NCBI GenBank assembly: GCA_038116745.1
Contig: JAYODW010000023.1
Span: 1 to 64,000 of the forward strand
Source of the DNA: JAYODW01 sp038116745
GTDB lineage: Bacteria > Pseudomonadota > Gammaproteobacteria > Ga0077536
Length of the DNA stretch: 64,000 nt
Reading direction: 5' to 3'
Of this stretch, positions 47,911 to 56,210 are shown one piece after another. The position numbers and the translations under genes are program-made. Numbering within the stretch: the first letter of the stretch is position 1; each line of letters opens with the position of its first letter. The notes beneath the pieces are model-generated. The model was not told where the DNA came from, did not search any database, and was given only the letters and a program-made list of their open reading frames with translations.

Positions 47911-48695
47911 TGGACACCTCCGTTCGGCGCAGCGACCGGCAGAACGAGAAGATCCGGCGCAGTCTGTTTACGCGCAATTTTGAGCCCTGCGGCGACCTCC
48001 CGCTGATAGGTTTCGGGTGCCAGGGTCTGCCAGCTCCGGCTTGCCGTATCCCAGGCCCCGGTCAGCTCGCCGCCGTCGTTCTGATAGAGCAACGCAACGC
48101 GCCCGACACGCAGGAAATTGACCTCGCGCTTGGCGCCGTCCAGATCGAGAGAACCTTTGTAGGCCTCAATGGTGCGGCCGTAATCATTTTCGATTTCATA
48201 CGCTTCCAGAATGCGGCGGAACTTTTCGGCCGCTGTGACATCCGAACGCTCCATCATGGCGCGCAGGCGCGCCACCCGTCCGCTGCGCTCTTCCAGCAGA
48301 AAAGGCACATCGAGCGCGACGAAGGCGTCGAGAGTTTCGACCATCTGCACCATCAGCGGCACGATCTGGCGTTCGATAAGCGCTACTTTCCCGATCGAGT
48401 CATTCAGCGCGTTGATTTCGGCGTTCTGGTTGTCGACCTGCTTCTGCAGCAGGCCGTTGTAGACCTCCAGGCCTTCAACGACCTTGCTGAGTTGCTTGTA
48501 CTCAGCGGCGAGATCGCTGACCGCGTCGCTGAGGATGTCGACTGCTTCCTGCGCTTCGGCGTTTTCTTCGATGCGTTGGGTTCCCGCCGTGGTCACGGCG
48601 TCGACTGGCGTCTGAGCGACGCTGGACACCGCGCCAGACAGGGCTGCGACCATAACGCCGGCCAACAGCGGTTTTCGGTAGCTCAGTATTTCCAT
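47907..48695 (-). CDS. DUF3450 periplasmic coiled-coil protein
   Basis: A 262-residue exported protein with a signal peptide (cleavage near SSVAQ), a helical coiled coil from about residue 45 to 130 (EENAEAQEAVDILSDAV ... LQKQVDNQNAEINALND), then a mixed domain with FLRVGRVALLYQ. DUF3450 proteins consistently precede ttpC in TonB2-type operons, so it is likely a periplasmic partner of TtpC. Molecular function is not established. It is the first gene of the operon; the upstream 660 bp contain no recognisable gene. Confidence 0.9.
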   Translation of the reverse strand: MEILSYRKPLLAGVMVAALSGAVSSVAQTPVDAVTTAGTQRIEENAEAQEAVDILSDAVSDLAAEYKQLSKVVEGLEVYNGLLQKQVDNQNAEINALNDSIGKVALIERQIVPLMVQMVETLDAFVALDVPFLLEERSGRVARLRAMMERSDVTAAEKFRRILEAYEIENDYGRTIEAYKGSLDLDGAKREVNFLRVGRVALLYQNDGGELTGAWDTASRSWQTLAPETYQREVAAGLKIARKQTAPDLLVLPVAAPNGGVQ

Positions 48696-49358
48696 TCCGG
48701 ATCTCTCAAACGTGGTGCCTGGGAAGCTGGCATCGACTGCGACGGCAGCTCAGTCGCTCTTGATGCGGTGCAATGTAGTTCAGCGCAGCCGTAACAATTT
48801 GTTTTCAAAAGCGAAAGAGCATGGATATTTTGAACGACTGGTTGCCCCAGCCGAGCCGGCTGGGATCACAGGCAAGCGTTCATTACAGGATTATGACAGC
48901 GTTCAGCCAGCGAGTGTCTGTGAGCGCCAGAAGGCTTTCCTGTCACAGAGCTTTCATCTGTGGTCCGTAGAATCCTGGGCCTATGAACATCCGGCGAACC
49001 TCGATGACAGCGCCCTCGAAACAGACACTGGAGCGCGTGGTAGCAGTTTGCTGGCCGCACCTCACGCCAACCGTTGCTCAGCAGACAGCATCTGGTACAG
49101 CGGTTGTCTGCGACACGAGGTCCCTTGCCAGGGTGCTGACGCAGGTGGTTGAGACCTCCGGCCCGCAAACCGCGATGGCCCGGTACATGGCGGCTTTGTG
49201 GATCCAGAAGTCTTCCAGAACAAGCGCTCCCGGGATTCCGGAAGCGCGCCTGGTTACCTGGTCTTCTGGGCTGGGGCGAGTACGTTGAATCCAGCGCGCG
49301 ACTTCGGCGTTGGTTCGCGATCGATCATGAACGACAAGGTGCAACCGGGAAATCCGTC
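48696..49358. other. 660-bp region without a recognisable gene
   Basis: Several open frames exist on both strands, but none has family features, a ribosome binding site and a signal or domain. The part next to DUF3450 is moderately AT-rich (ACAATTTGTTTTCAAAAGCG) and probably holds that operon's promoter. A hairpin at 49224-49247 may end the acyl-CoA dehydrogenase transcript. The middle may be a decayed gene, but I cannot show this. Confidence 0.6.
49224..49247 (-). terminator. Hairpin downstream of the acyl-CoA dehydrogenase pair
   Basis: GCGCT-C-CCGG (49224-49233) pairs with CCGG-A-AGCGC (49238-49247) around GATT: nine pairs and one mismatch, about 110 bp after the stop. No U-tract. Confidence 0.35.
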
Positions 49359-50498
49359 TCAGGCGGCGTAGCTCCGGGCACAGAACTCGGCCCGCGCCGC
49401 GTCGCTGTCGCCGAACAGCTGGTGGAGCATCATCAGGCGTTTCGCGTAGTGACCGATGTCGAGTTCGTCAGTCATCCCCATGCCACCGTGCAGCTGAATG
49501 GCTTCGGCGCCAACCTCACGGCCGCGACGCCCGATGAATGATTTCATGGCGGCGAGCGTCGCCGGCGCGGAGTCCTCGTCCTGCTGGTATTCGCAGATGG
49601 CGCGGTAGAGCATGGAGCGCGACTGCTGCGCGGCGATGAACATATCGACCATGCGGTGCTGCAGGGCCTGAAAACTGCCGATGGGCGTCCCGAACTGGCT
49701 GCGCGTTCGCGCGTATTCCACGGTTTTTTCGCCGAGGATTTCGATAATGCCGAGAGCCTCCGCGCAGCTGGCGATACGTGCTTCCTGGACCACGGGCTCC
49801 AGCAGTGCCCAGCCGCAGCCGGGCGCACCGAGCACCGCGTCAGCCGACAGGGTCACGTTATCGAAGGTGATCTGTGCGGCGCGGCTGCCGTCCATCATCG
49901 GCACCGCCTGGCGGTTGACGCCCGGTAGGTCGCCAGGGACGAGAACCAGGCTGATGCCTGCAGAGTCGCGGGTCGCCCCGGTCTCTCGCGCGGTGACCAC
50001 GAGACTGTCAGCTGCAGCGCCGTTGCTGACCAGAGCCTTGCTCCCGTTAAGGAGCCAATGCTCTCCGCGCCGCTCCACGCGGGTTTCGACGTGACACAGG
50101 TTCTGCCGGCCGTGGCGTTCGTGGGCCGCGAGCGCGCCCTGATGTTCACCGGCCATGATCGCGGGCAGGACGCTTTCCACCGCAGCAGCATTGCCGCTGC
50201 GGGCGATGAGCTGACCAGCGAGCAGAATGGTGTCCCTGAAGGGTTCCAGCACCAGCGCGCGGCCAAAGGCTTCCATCATGAGCGCTGTATCCTCGATGCG
50301 CCCGCCGTAGCCGCCCAAGGACTCAGCGATCGGTACAGTCAGCCAGCCGAACTCGGCAAACTGCTGCCAGTGCTCTGTGCTGAAGCCTGATGCGGTGCCG
50401 GCAATCCTGCGCCGCTCGGCGAAATCGTAATTGGACTCAAGGTATCGGGTGACGCTGTCTTTAAGCAGCGTCTGCTCTTCGTTGAGAGAGAAATCCAT
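49359..50498 (-). CDS. Acyl-CoA dehydrogenase (FadE-type partner subunit 1)
   Basis: A 379-residue flavoprotein of the acyl-CoA dehydrogenase family. It contains GWLTVPIAESLGGYGG, the central beta domain (LLNGSKALVSNGAAADSLVV), YARTRSQFGTPIGSFQALQHRMVDM in the FAD-binding helices, and LHGGMGMTDELDIGHYAKR. At the MCAD catalytic glutamate (near the C-terminus) it has FGDS rather than YEGT. A glutamate in VVQEARIA aligns, by eye, with the isovaleryl-CoA dehydrogenase position. It begins 11 bp after the second dehydrogenase gene and probably forms an alpha2beta2 complex with it, as FadE28-FadE29-like steroid or cyclic acyl-CoA dehydrogenases do. Confidence 0.9.
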   Translation of the reverse strand: MDFSLNEEQTLLKDSVTRYLESNYDFAERRRIAGTASGFSTEHWQQFAEFGWLTVPIAESLGGYGGRIEDTALMMEAFGRALVLEPFRDTILLAGQLIARSGNAAAVESVLPAIMAGEHQGALAAHERHGRQNLCHVETRVERRGEHWLLNGSKALVSNGAAADSLVVTARETGATRDSAGISLVLVPGDLPGVNRQAVPMMDGSRAAQITFDNVTLSADAVLGAPGCGWALLEPVVQEARIASCAEALGIIEILGEKTVEYARTRSQFGTPIGSFQALQHRMVDMFIAAQQSRSMLYRAICEYQQDEDSAPATLAAMKSFIGRRGREVGAEAIQLHGGMGMTDELDIGHYAKRLMMLHQLFGDSDAARAEFCARSYAA

Positions 50499-50509
50499 AT
50501 GCCGTACCC

Positions 50510-51691
50510 CTAGAGACCGAGGATCGCTTTGGCGATGATGTTTTTCTGTACCTCGTTCGAGCCGCCGTATATGGAAGCCGCGCGACCGTACATGTAGCGC
50601 ACCCGCGCCTGATCGCCGAAATCGTGATCCAGCACCTCTGCCGGCAGGTCTTCAGCGAGGGCGCCGCCGTACAGCCCGGCGATATCCATGAGCAGCGTCT
50701 GCAGCGCCTGCTGGATCTCCGTGCCTTTGATCTTCAGTACCGACGATTCCGCACCGGGCGCCCCGCCGCTTGCGACGGATGCAAGGACGCGTAGCTCGGT
50801 GTATTCGAGCGCCATCAGCTCCTGTTCGACGTCAGCCAGGCGGCGCTGAAAGTCGAGGTCGGCAATGAGCGGCTCGCCGTCCTTCAGCTCTGAGTGGGCC
50901 AGACGTTTGATGCGGGCGAGCTCGCGCTTGCTGTCGGCTATCCCCGCGATCGCCGTGCGCTCGTGGCTGAGCAGCGCTTTTGCATAGGTCCAGCCCTTGT
51001 TTTCGTCCCCGATCAGATTCCCTATCGGGACCCGGACGTCGCGGAACTCGACCTCGTTCAGGCTGTGGTGCCCGTCGATAGAGATGATCGGATTCACCGT
51101 AATCCCGGGCGTAGTCATGTCGATCAGCAGGAAGCTGATCCCCTGCTGCGGGCGGGCCGCTTCGGTGTCGGTGCGCACCAGGCAGAACATCCAGTCGGCG
51201 AGGTGCGCATAGCTGGTCCAGATCTTGGCGCCGTTGACCACATAGTCATCGCCGTCGCGCACTGCGCGGGTTTTCAGGGATGCCAGGTCGGAGCCCGCGC
51301 CGGGTTCAGAGTACCCCTGGCACCACCAGTCCTCAGCCGAGAGGATGCGGGGCAGGAATGTGGCCTTCTGATCATCCGAACCAAAGGTGTAGATGACCGG
51401 GCCGACCATTTTGAGTCCGAAGGGAAACACATCCGGGATCTCGAGCGCCGAGCGCTCGTGGTCGAAGATGAAGCGCTGGGTGTCGCTCCAGCCGGTGCCG
51501 CCACAGGCCTGTGGCCAGCCGGGCGCAGCCCAGCCCTGTTCATTGAGACGCTGGATCCAGGCGGTCATCCCGGACTTATAGGTGTCCGGCGCCGCCATGC
51601 GGGCGCGCATGTCGGGGGTGAAGGCTTTCTGCAGGAAGCTGCGGACCTCTGCCTGGAAAGCGCGCTCTGCGTCAGAAAAACCAGTGTGCAC
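50510..51691 (-). CDS. Acyl-CoA dehydrogenase (FadE-type partner subunit 2)
   Basis: A 393-residue acyl-CoA dehydrogenase. Features: GWAAPGWPQACGGTGWSD, the FAD/substrate loop CQGYSEPGAGSDLASLKTRA, DYVVNGAKIWTSYAH and the C-terminal ASIYGGSNEVQKNIIAK, which has glycine instead of the MCAD glutamate. The catalytic base is probably Glu244 (LLSHERTAIA), in the position used by isovaleryl-CoA dehydrogenase. GTG 51691 is chosen because GGAGGT ends 8 bp upstream; the longer frame to 51718 overlaps that site. First gene of the dehydrogenase pair. Confidence 0.9.
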   Translation of the reverse strand: MHTGFSDAERAFQAEVRSFLQKAFTPDMRARMAAPDTYKSGMTAWIQRLNEQGWAAPGWPQACGGTGWSDTQRFIFDHERSALEIPDVFPFGLKMVGPVIYTFGSDDQKATFLPRILSAEDWWCQGYSEPGAGSDLASLKTRAVRDGDDYVVNGAKIWTSYAHLADWMFCLVRTDTEAARPQQGISFLLIDMTTPGITVNPIISIDGHHSLNEVEFRDVRVPIGNLIGDENKGWTYAKALLSHERTAIAGIADSKRELARIKRLAHSELKDGEPLIADLDFQRRLADVEQELMALEYTELRVLASVASGGAPGAESSVLKIKGTEIQQALQTLLMDIAGLYGGALAEDLPAEVLDHDFGDQARVRYMYGRAASIYGGSNEVQKNIIAKAILGL

Positions 51692-51809
51692 GACGCCGGA
51701 CCTCCATTCGGTAAACAAGAGACAGGATTCAAGCGGTACGCGCCGCTCAGGTCAACGGATCTGCTGCTGAAGGAGCGGCGGCGGCACACGCACCGCCGCG
51801 CGTTGCAGC

Positions 51810-52229
51810 TCAGTCGTTCATTTCGCGCCGACTGTAATCCCAGAACACGCGCAGCATGGCGCGCGGGAGCTCGTCTCCCCTGGCCCCGGGGGCGCGCAGT
51901 TCGCGATACAGGGCTTCGAAGTCCTCTTCTGACGTGGTGCGGCAGGCCATCGACCAGTCGGAGAAGATGCGCTCCTGGCCCTCGCCGACATGCATCTGCA
52001 CGACGCCGTGATGACGAGGGTCGGATTCAATGCGCCGGTAGAGATCGGTCACCGCGCGCGCAGGCCCCTCCAGGCATTGCATGAATTTATCGCCTGCGCA
52101 CAGCAGCACACCGGTGATGCTGCGTGAGCGGTTGTGGTCGCGTGCTTTTTCTAGCAGGGCCTCGCGCGCTTCATCCGAAAACGGGGTGCTCGCCAGGCTG
52201 ATGTAGATGATTCGATGGAGCGGGTTCAT
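51810..52229 (-). CDS. BLUF-domain blue-light photoreceptor
   Basis: A 139-residue single-domain BLUF protein (sensor of blue light using FAD). Key residues: Tyr9 in IIYISLAS, Asn33, Gln51 in KFMQCLEGPARAV, Trp92 and Met94 in FSDWSMA. These form the Tyr/Gln/Met/Trp photocycle set. A short C-terminal helical tail follows. ATG 52229 is preferred (GGAGA 8 bp upstream) over 52244. It lies 54 bp after the LolA-like gene on the same strand, probably the last gene of the TetR-RND-LolA unit, an unusual context for a light sensor. Output partner is unknown. Confidence 0.92.
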   Translation of the reverse strand: MNPLHRIIYISLASTPFSDEAREALLEKARDHNRSRSITGVLLCAGDKFMQCLEGPARAVTDLYRRIESDPRHHGVVQMHVGEGQERIFSDWSMACRTTSEEDFEALYRELRAPGARGDELPRAMLRVFWDYSRREMND

Positions 52230-52283
52230 CAGTGTGTTCTCCATCGGTCCATCGATATCATCCCGTGCGGTAACTGATTGCGA

Positions 52284-53072
52284 TCAGCGCGTACGTTTCA
52301 GCGTGTTCTGGTCGAAATCGCGGTCGTCCAGGCCCGTTTTAAACTCATAGGAGTCCCACAGCAGCTCAGTGCTCTTGTCGGTCTGGTGATTGACCATGTT
52401 CATGCGGCCGGGGCGCCAGAACTGATCCAGGTATTGTTTCCAGTCGGAACTTTCCAGCGTCTTGAGCAGCGCGTCCTTGCGATCGTAGAAATCGATTTTA
52501 ACGGCCTGATACATCTCCTTGTCGAGCCAGACGACCTGCCGGGTGTAGCCAGAATTTTCATACACCGGAAAGGCCTCGATCACGAAGCAATCGCGGCCGT
52601 TGAGGGCTTCCTCACGCAGAAACTTGTAGGTGTATTTCTCCACCTCCTGAGAGGTCAGGTCCTCGTAGGCGAATTCGCTGCCCATGAAGGGGCCTGATTT
52701 GTTGGCCGACGCGATGCGCTTCACGCGCTTGAGCGCGGGCAGGTAGAGCCACTGGTCGTCCGGCGTCAGCGCATGGGTGTAGCTCAGAAAAGCAGTGCCC
52801 TTGATGTCTTTGGGCGAGTCGAAGACCGACAGGCTCTTGTCGCCGTCGTCTGTCACCTCGAGCGTTTTCAGGCGGATTTCGCGGTCGCTGGTTTCGCCCT
52901 GGGCATTGCGCAGAGTCATTTTCATCGCAGCAGTCGCGTCGACCCAGCCGGTATCCCGGCGGTCCGCTTCCTGCACGATAGCGAGGCCTTTCTCTTCCGG
53001 TGTTTCTGCCGGGCTGCTAAGCGGCAACAGGACGACCAGCAGGGCCGTGAGGGCTGTCGTTGGATGACGCAT
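52284..53072 (-). CDS. LolA-like outer membrane lipoprotein-sorting protein (PF17131 type)
   Basis: A 262-residue exported protein with a signal peptide (cleavage near SSPA-ET) and the LolA-like half-barrel: VDATAAMKMTLRNAQGE, DDQWLYLPALKRVKRI, GSEFAYEDLTSQEVEKY and RMNMVNHQTDKSTELLW. These proteins occur next to RND/MMPL exporters and are thought to receive lipid or lipoprotein cargo in the periplasm. ATG 53072 has GAGGAGA 9 bp upstream; the TTG at 53090 is rejected. It overlaps the end of the RND gene by 56 bp in another frame. Confidence 0.9.
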   Translation of the reverse strand: MRHPTTALTALLVVLLPLSSPAETPEEKGLAIVQEADRRDTGWVDATAAMKMTLRNAQGETSDREIRLKTLEVTDDGDKSLSVFDSPKDIKGTAFLSYTHALTPDDQWLYLPALKRVKRIASANKSGPFMGSEFAYEDLTSQEVEKYTYKFLREEALNGRDCFVIEAFPVYENSGYTRQVVWLDKEMYQAVKIDFYDRKDALLKTLESSDWKQYLDQFWRPGRMNMVNHQTDKSTELLWDSYEFKTGLDDRDFDQNTLKRTR

Positions 53073-55371
53073 GGATGTCTTTCTCCTCAATTTTCATGAT
53101 CAGTGGGGGTAACAGGAAGAACGTACCGAGCAGGGCGATACCGATGATCACCGCAGCCAGCAGGCCCATCCCCGAATTCAGCTCCAGGGCGGATGTCGCC
53201 AGCACACCGAAGCCCACCACCAGAGTGCTGGTGGTGATGGTGAGTGCCCGACCGACGGTGCGGAACGCATAGCGCACGGCGGCCGTCGGATCGAGGTCCT
53301 TTTCACGCCGGGCGCGCAGGTACTTCGACAGGAAGTGAACGGCGTTGTCGACAATGATGCCGAAGCTCATGCCGACGACCAGAGACAGTGACAGACCGAC
53401 CTCTCCGTCGAAGATCCCCCAGAGCCCGAAGCTGACGGCAGCGGGGGCAAGATTAGGCAGCAGGCTGACGACGCCGATCCGTGGCGAGCGCAGCGAGACG
53501 ATGAGGATCCCGGAAATGAGGATCAGCGCGACGCTGTTGCCGAACAGAACGGCGCGGATGTTGCGGTAACCGATGTGGGAGAACATCAGGATGGTGCCCG
53601 CAACGCTGGTTTCCTCAACAGATTCCAGGTTCTCGTCGGCCCAGGCCAGCGCGGCCTCGCTGAACTGAATCATCTCGTTGCTGGTGATGTCGCGCAGGAT
53701 CATTGACACCCGCGTGGCCGACTTGTCGACGTTGATCTGGTTGTTCAGGTCAAGGCCGTAAGGCAGGGACATTTCGTAGAGCAGCAGGTACTGCGCGGCG
53801 AGATCGCGATCTTCAGGCAGCTTGTAATAGTCCTGCTCGTCGGCGTGCATGTTTTTGTTGAGTCGTTTCATGATGTTGGTGAAACGATCGACGTGAACCA
53901 CTTTGGGCTGTTGCTCCACCCACTGTGCAAAGCGCTCGACATCGTTCAGGAACTTCGGATCGGAGATCCCGCCTGAAGAGCCGGCATTGAGCGACGCATC
54001 GATAATGTAGATCCCGGTGAGGTTCTCCATCATGAAATCGGTGTCGTTGCGGAATGGGATCGACTTGCCGAAGTAGTGCACGAAGTTGTCGTTAAGCTCG
54101 TTGCGCGGAATGTTTGCCACCAGCAGCACGATCACCACAGCGCACGTCCACAGCAGGGCCTTACGCTTGCGGATGACGAAATCGGCCAGCCGATCCATCC
54201 GACCGTAGTCATCTTCTTTCTGCGCCCGGGCCCGTGCCGGGACCAGCGTCATGAACGCCGGCAGGAAGGTGACGGTCAGCAGGAAAGAGACCACGACGCC
54301 GACCGAGACCATATTGCCGAGATGCCGGAAAGGCGGCACTTCGGAGAAGTTCATGGTGAGGAATCCAATGGCGGTCGTGATGCTGGCGAGAAACACCGGC
54401 TGCAGATTGATGCGCAGGCTTTCCTCCATCGCCGCAACCTTGTTCTTGCCCTGCTTCAGGTCATGGAGATAGGTGGTCAGAAGGTGGACGCAGTTCGCCA
54501 CCGCCACGGTGAGAATGATGATCGGCGCTGACGTCGACTGGCCGGTCATGGGAAAACCGAGGAAACCACCGGCGCCAAGCGAGGCGAGGATCGAGCCGGT
54601 GATGATGACTACGGTGGCAAAGGTGCCGAAGAAGCCTCCGACGAGGATCGCGATGATGGCGATCATCATGCCGAAGCTGATCGGGACAAGTACGGTAGAG
54701 TCGCGCATCGCCGTTTCGGTGAAGGCGTTGTCCATGAGCACCATGCCGGTCAGGTAGACATTAATGTCCGGGTGCTTCTCGACGAACTTCGCAACCACAT
54801 CGCGGGCGAAGGCGGTGATCTCCAATGTCGACATGGTGCGTTGACCATCAGGGATCTGCACCGTGACCGCGACCGCGGTGACCGAGGCGTCCTTATTAAT
54901 GAGACGGTCGAGCAGGGCGGGCTCAGTCAGGGTGGCCTGGCGCGCTTTGGCGAGCGCGTCATCGCTGAGGTCCGGCGCATCCTTGACCATGTCGCGGACC
55001 ACGAGGTCGTCTTCGAACGCCTCGGTGAACTGGAAGTTGGTGATGGAATCGACCCGGTTTGAGTAGGGCAGCTGCCAGGCTTCGGTGGTGAGCTCTTCGA
55101 TGGCTTTCAGGGTGTCGCGCTTGAACACCACTTTGTCGCTGGGCGCGAGAACGAACACCACGTTATCGGCTTTGGAGAACGTGCGCTCCATGGTTTCGAA
55201 CGCACGTAGCTGCGGGTTGTCCTTGCTGAAAAAGACCCGATAGCTGGAGTCGAAGTAAAGCCGACCCATGCCCACGCTGAGGCCCCCGACCAGCGCGGCA
55301 CTCAGCAGCATGACAACCGTCCTGTTGTTAACGACCCACTTCGCAAAAGCGGCCTCGAAGCCTTTCATCAT
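53017..55371 (-). CDS. RND/MMPL-family lipid exporter
   Basis: A 784-residue inner-membrane RND protein: one N-terminal helix, a large periplasmic loop, five helices, cytoplasmic loop, then the same again, giving twelve transmembrane segments. It has SAPIIILTVAVANCVHLLTT and LSLVVGMSFGIIVDNAVHFLSK, the conserved proton-relay helices of the MMPL/HAE-like group (with SFGIIVDNAVHFL), and two-fold repeated periplasmic domains (VVFVLAPSDKVVFKRDTL). Such exporters, with a LolA-like partner, export hydrophobic or lipid cargo. ATG 55371 has AGGAA 9 bp upstream. The TetR gene ends 26 bp upstream. Confidence 0.92.
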   Translation of the reverse strand: MMKGFEAAFAKWVVNNRTVVMLLSAALVGGLSVGMGRLYFDSSYRVFFSKDNPQLRAFETMERTFSKADNVVFVLAPSDKVVFKRDTLKAIEELTTEAWQLPYSNRVDSITNFQFTEAFEDDLVVRDMVKDAPDLSDDALAKARQATLTEPALLDRLINKDASVTAVAVTVQIPDGQRTMSTLEITAFARDVVAKFVEKHPDINVYLTGMVLMDNAFTETAMRDSTVLVPISFGMMIAIIAILVGGFFGTFATVVIITGSILASLGAGGFLGFPMTGQSTSAPIIILTVAVANCVHLLTTYLHDLKQGKNKVAAMEESLRINLQPVFLASITTAIGFLTMNFSEVPPFRHLGNMVSVGVVVSFLLTVTFLPAFMTLVPARARAQKEDDYGRMDRLADFVIRKRKALLWTCAVVIVLLVANIPRNELNDNFVHYFGKSIPFRNDTDFMMENLTGIYIIDASLNAGSSGGISDPKFLNDVERFAQWVEQQPKVVHVDRFTNIMKRLNKNMHADEQDYYKLPEDRDLAAQYLLLYEMSLPYGLDLNNQINVDKSATRVSMILRDITSNEMIQFSEAALAWADENLESVEETSVAGTILMFSHIGYRNIRAVLFGNSVALILISGILIVSLRSPRIGVVSLLPNLAPAAVSFGLWGIFDGEVGLSLSLVVGMSFGIIVDNAVHFLSKYLRARREKDLDPTAAVRYAFRTVGRALTITTSTLVVGFGVLATSALELNSGMGLLAAVIIGIALLGTFFLLPPLIMKIEEKDIHASSNDSPHGPAGRPVAA

Positions 55372-55397
55372 GTGCTGGTTTTCCTGGGGTTAGGGGT

Positions 55398-56018
55398 TCA
55401 GTTTTCGGCTGCGTTCCGGGGACGCAGGCCGTTCAGGATCAGTCTGACGATACCTTCGACCCGGCGCTCGAACTCCGTGCGGTCAAACAGACCGACAAAC
55501 AGCGGTACGTCAAAAAACATCAGGGTGCTGTAGATGTCGCGAGCGGTGCTCGAGAGGTCCGTGACCGCCAGTTCTCCGCGCGCCATGCCGCCCGTCAGGA
55601 TCCCGCCGATCAGCTCGTAATGCACGGCGAGCTTTTCGTGCACCAGCGCGGGGCGTTGGCGCATGATGGTCGCCACCAGCTCGCCTATCTTGGAGTCCTT
55701 GCCGGCCAGCGCGTGGCTGTCGTCCACCAGCTCCCTGGCGTAGGCCATCAGTTTCTCAGCAGCACTTTTTCGCGGATCGGCGAGGTGTCGGCGGAGTCGT
55801 TCGAAGCGCTCGTTCATGCAGCGTGATGCGCATTCCGCGGCGATTTCTTCCTTGTTCGCAAAATAGCGATACAGGTTTGCCGCTGACATACCCACGTCTT
55901 CCGCGATCTCGGCCATGGTGGTCTTGTGATAGCCGTAATGGATCAGGCGTTCCTGCGCTGCATCGAGGATGCGGTCGCGCGGTTCAGCCGGGGGCGGCAC
56001 GTGTGCTGGTGAGGACAT
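55398..56018 (-). CDS. TetR-family transcriptional regulator
   Basis: A 206-residue TetR. HTH: TTMAEIAEDVGMSAANLYRYF (N-terminal), followed by the ligand-binding helices with a C-terminal LFVGLFDRTEFERRVEGIVRL. It belongs to the group often next to RND pumps. It is the first gene of a unit with the RND exporter (26 bp gap) and probably represses its own operon through the AT-rich dyad at 56060-56081. Inducer unknown. Confidence 0.92.
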   Translation of the reverse strand: MSSPAHVPPPAEPRDRILDAAQERLIHYGYHKTTMAEIAEDVGMSAANLYRYFANKEEIAAECASRCMNERFERLRRHLADPRKSAAEKLMAYARELVDDSHALAGKDSKIGELVATIMRQRPALVHEKLAVHYELIGGILTGGMARGELAVTDLSSTARDIYSTLMFFDVPLFVGLFDRTEFERRVEGIVRLILNGLRPRNAAEN

Positions 56019-56059
56019 GAGGCTCGGAGTGAGTCCTTTTTACGGCGAGCTTGCGAGGG

Positions 56060-56081
56060 TGAATATTGAATATTTTATTCA
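56060..56081 (-). promoter_or_regulatory. Candidate TetR operator/promoter
   Basis: TGAATA (56060-56065) and TATTCA (56076-56081) form a perfect 6-bp inverted repeat with a 10-bp spacer in the AT-rich region 42 bp upstream of the TetR start. On the minus strand TAAAAT within it resembles a -10 box. Fits autoregulation. Confidence 0.45.
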
Positions 56082-56210
56082 GTGTTCCTGTTGGAAAGCC
56101 AGCGATCATCGGCTATCCCGAAACTGCAGCGCTTCCGTCAGGGCGTTTTCGAGGCGGAATGCACGGTGTGGCGGCAGAGGGCAACGGCAGCCGGGCGCCG
56201 ACGAGGAAGC

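Noticed and set aside
48712..49152. Plus-strand frame of 146 codons upstream of the TonB operon
   Set aside because: No ribosome binding site, no recognisable domain, atypical composition; kept as unassigned region.
49078..49344. Minus-strand frame in the gene-free region
   Set aside because: No supporting feature; could be a remnant but cannot be shown.
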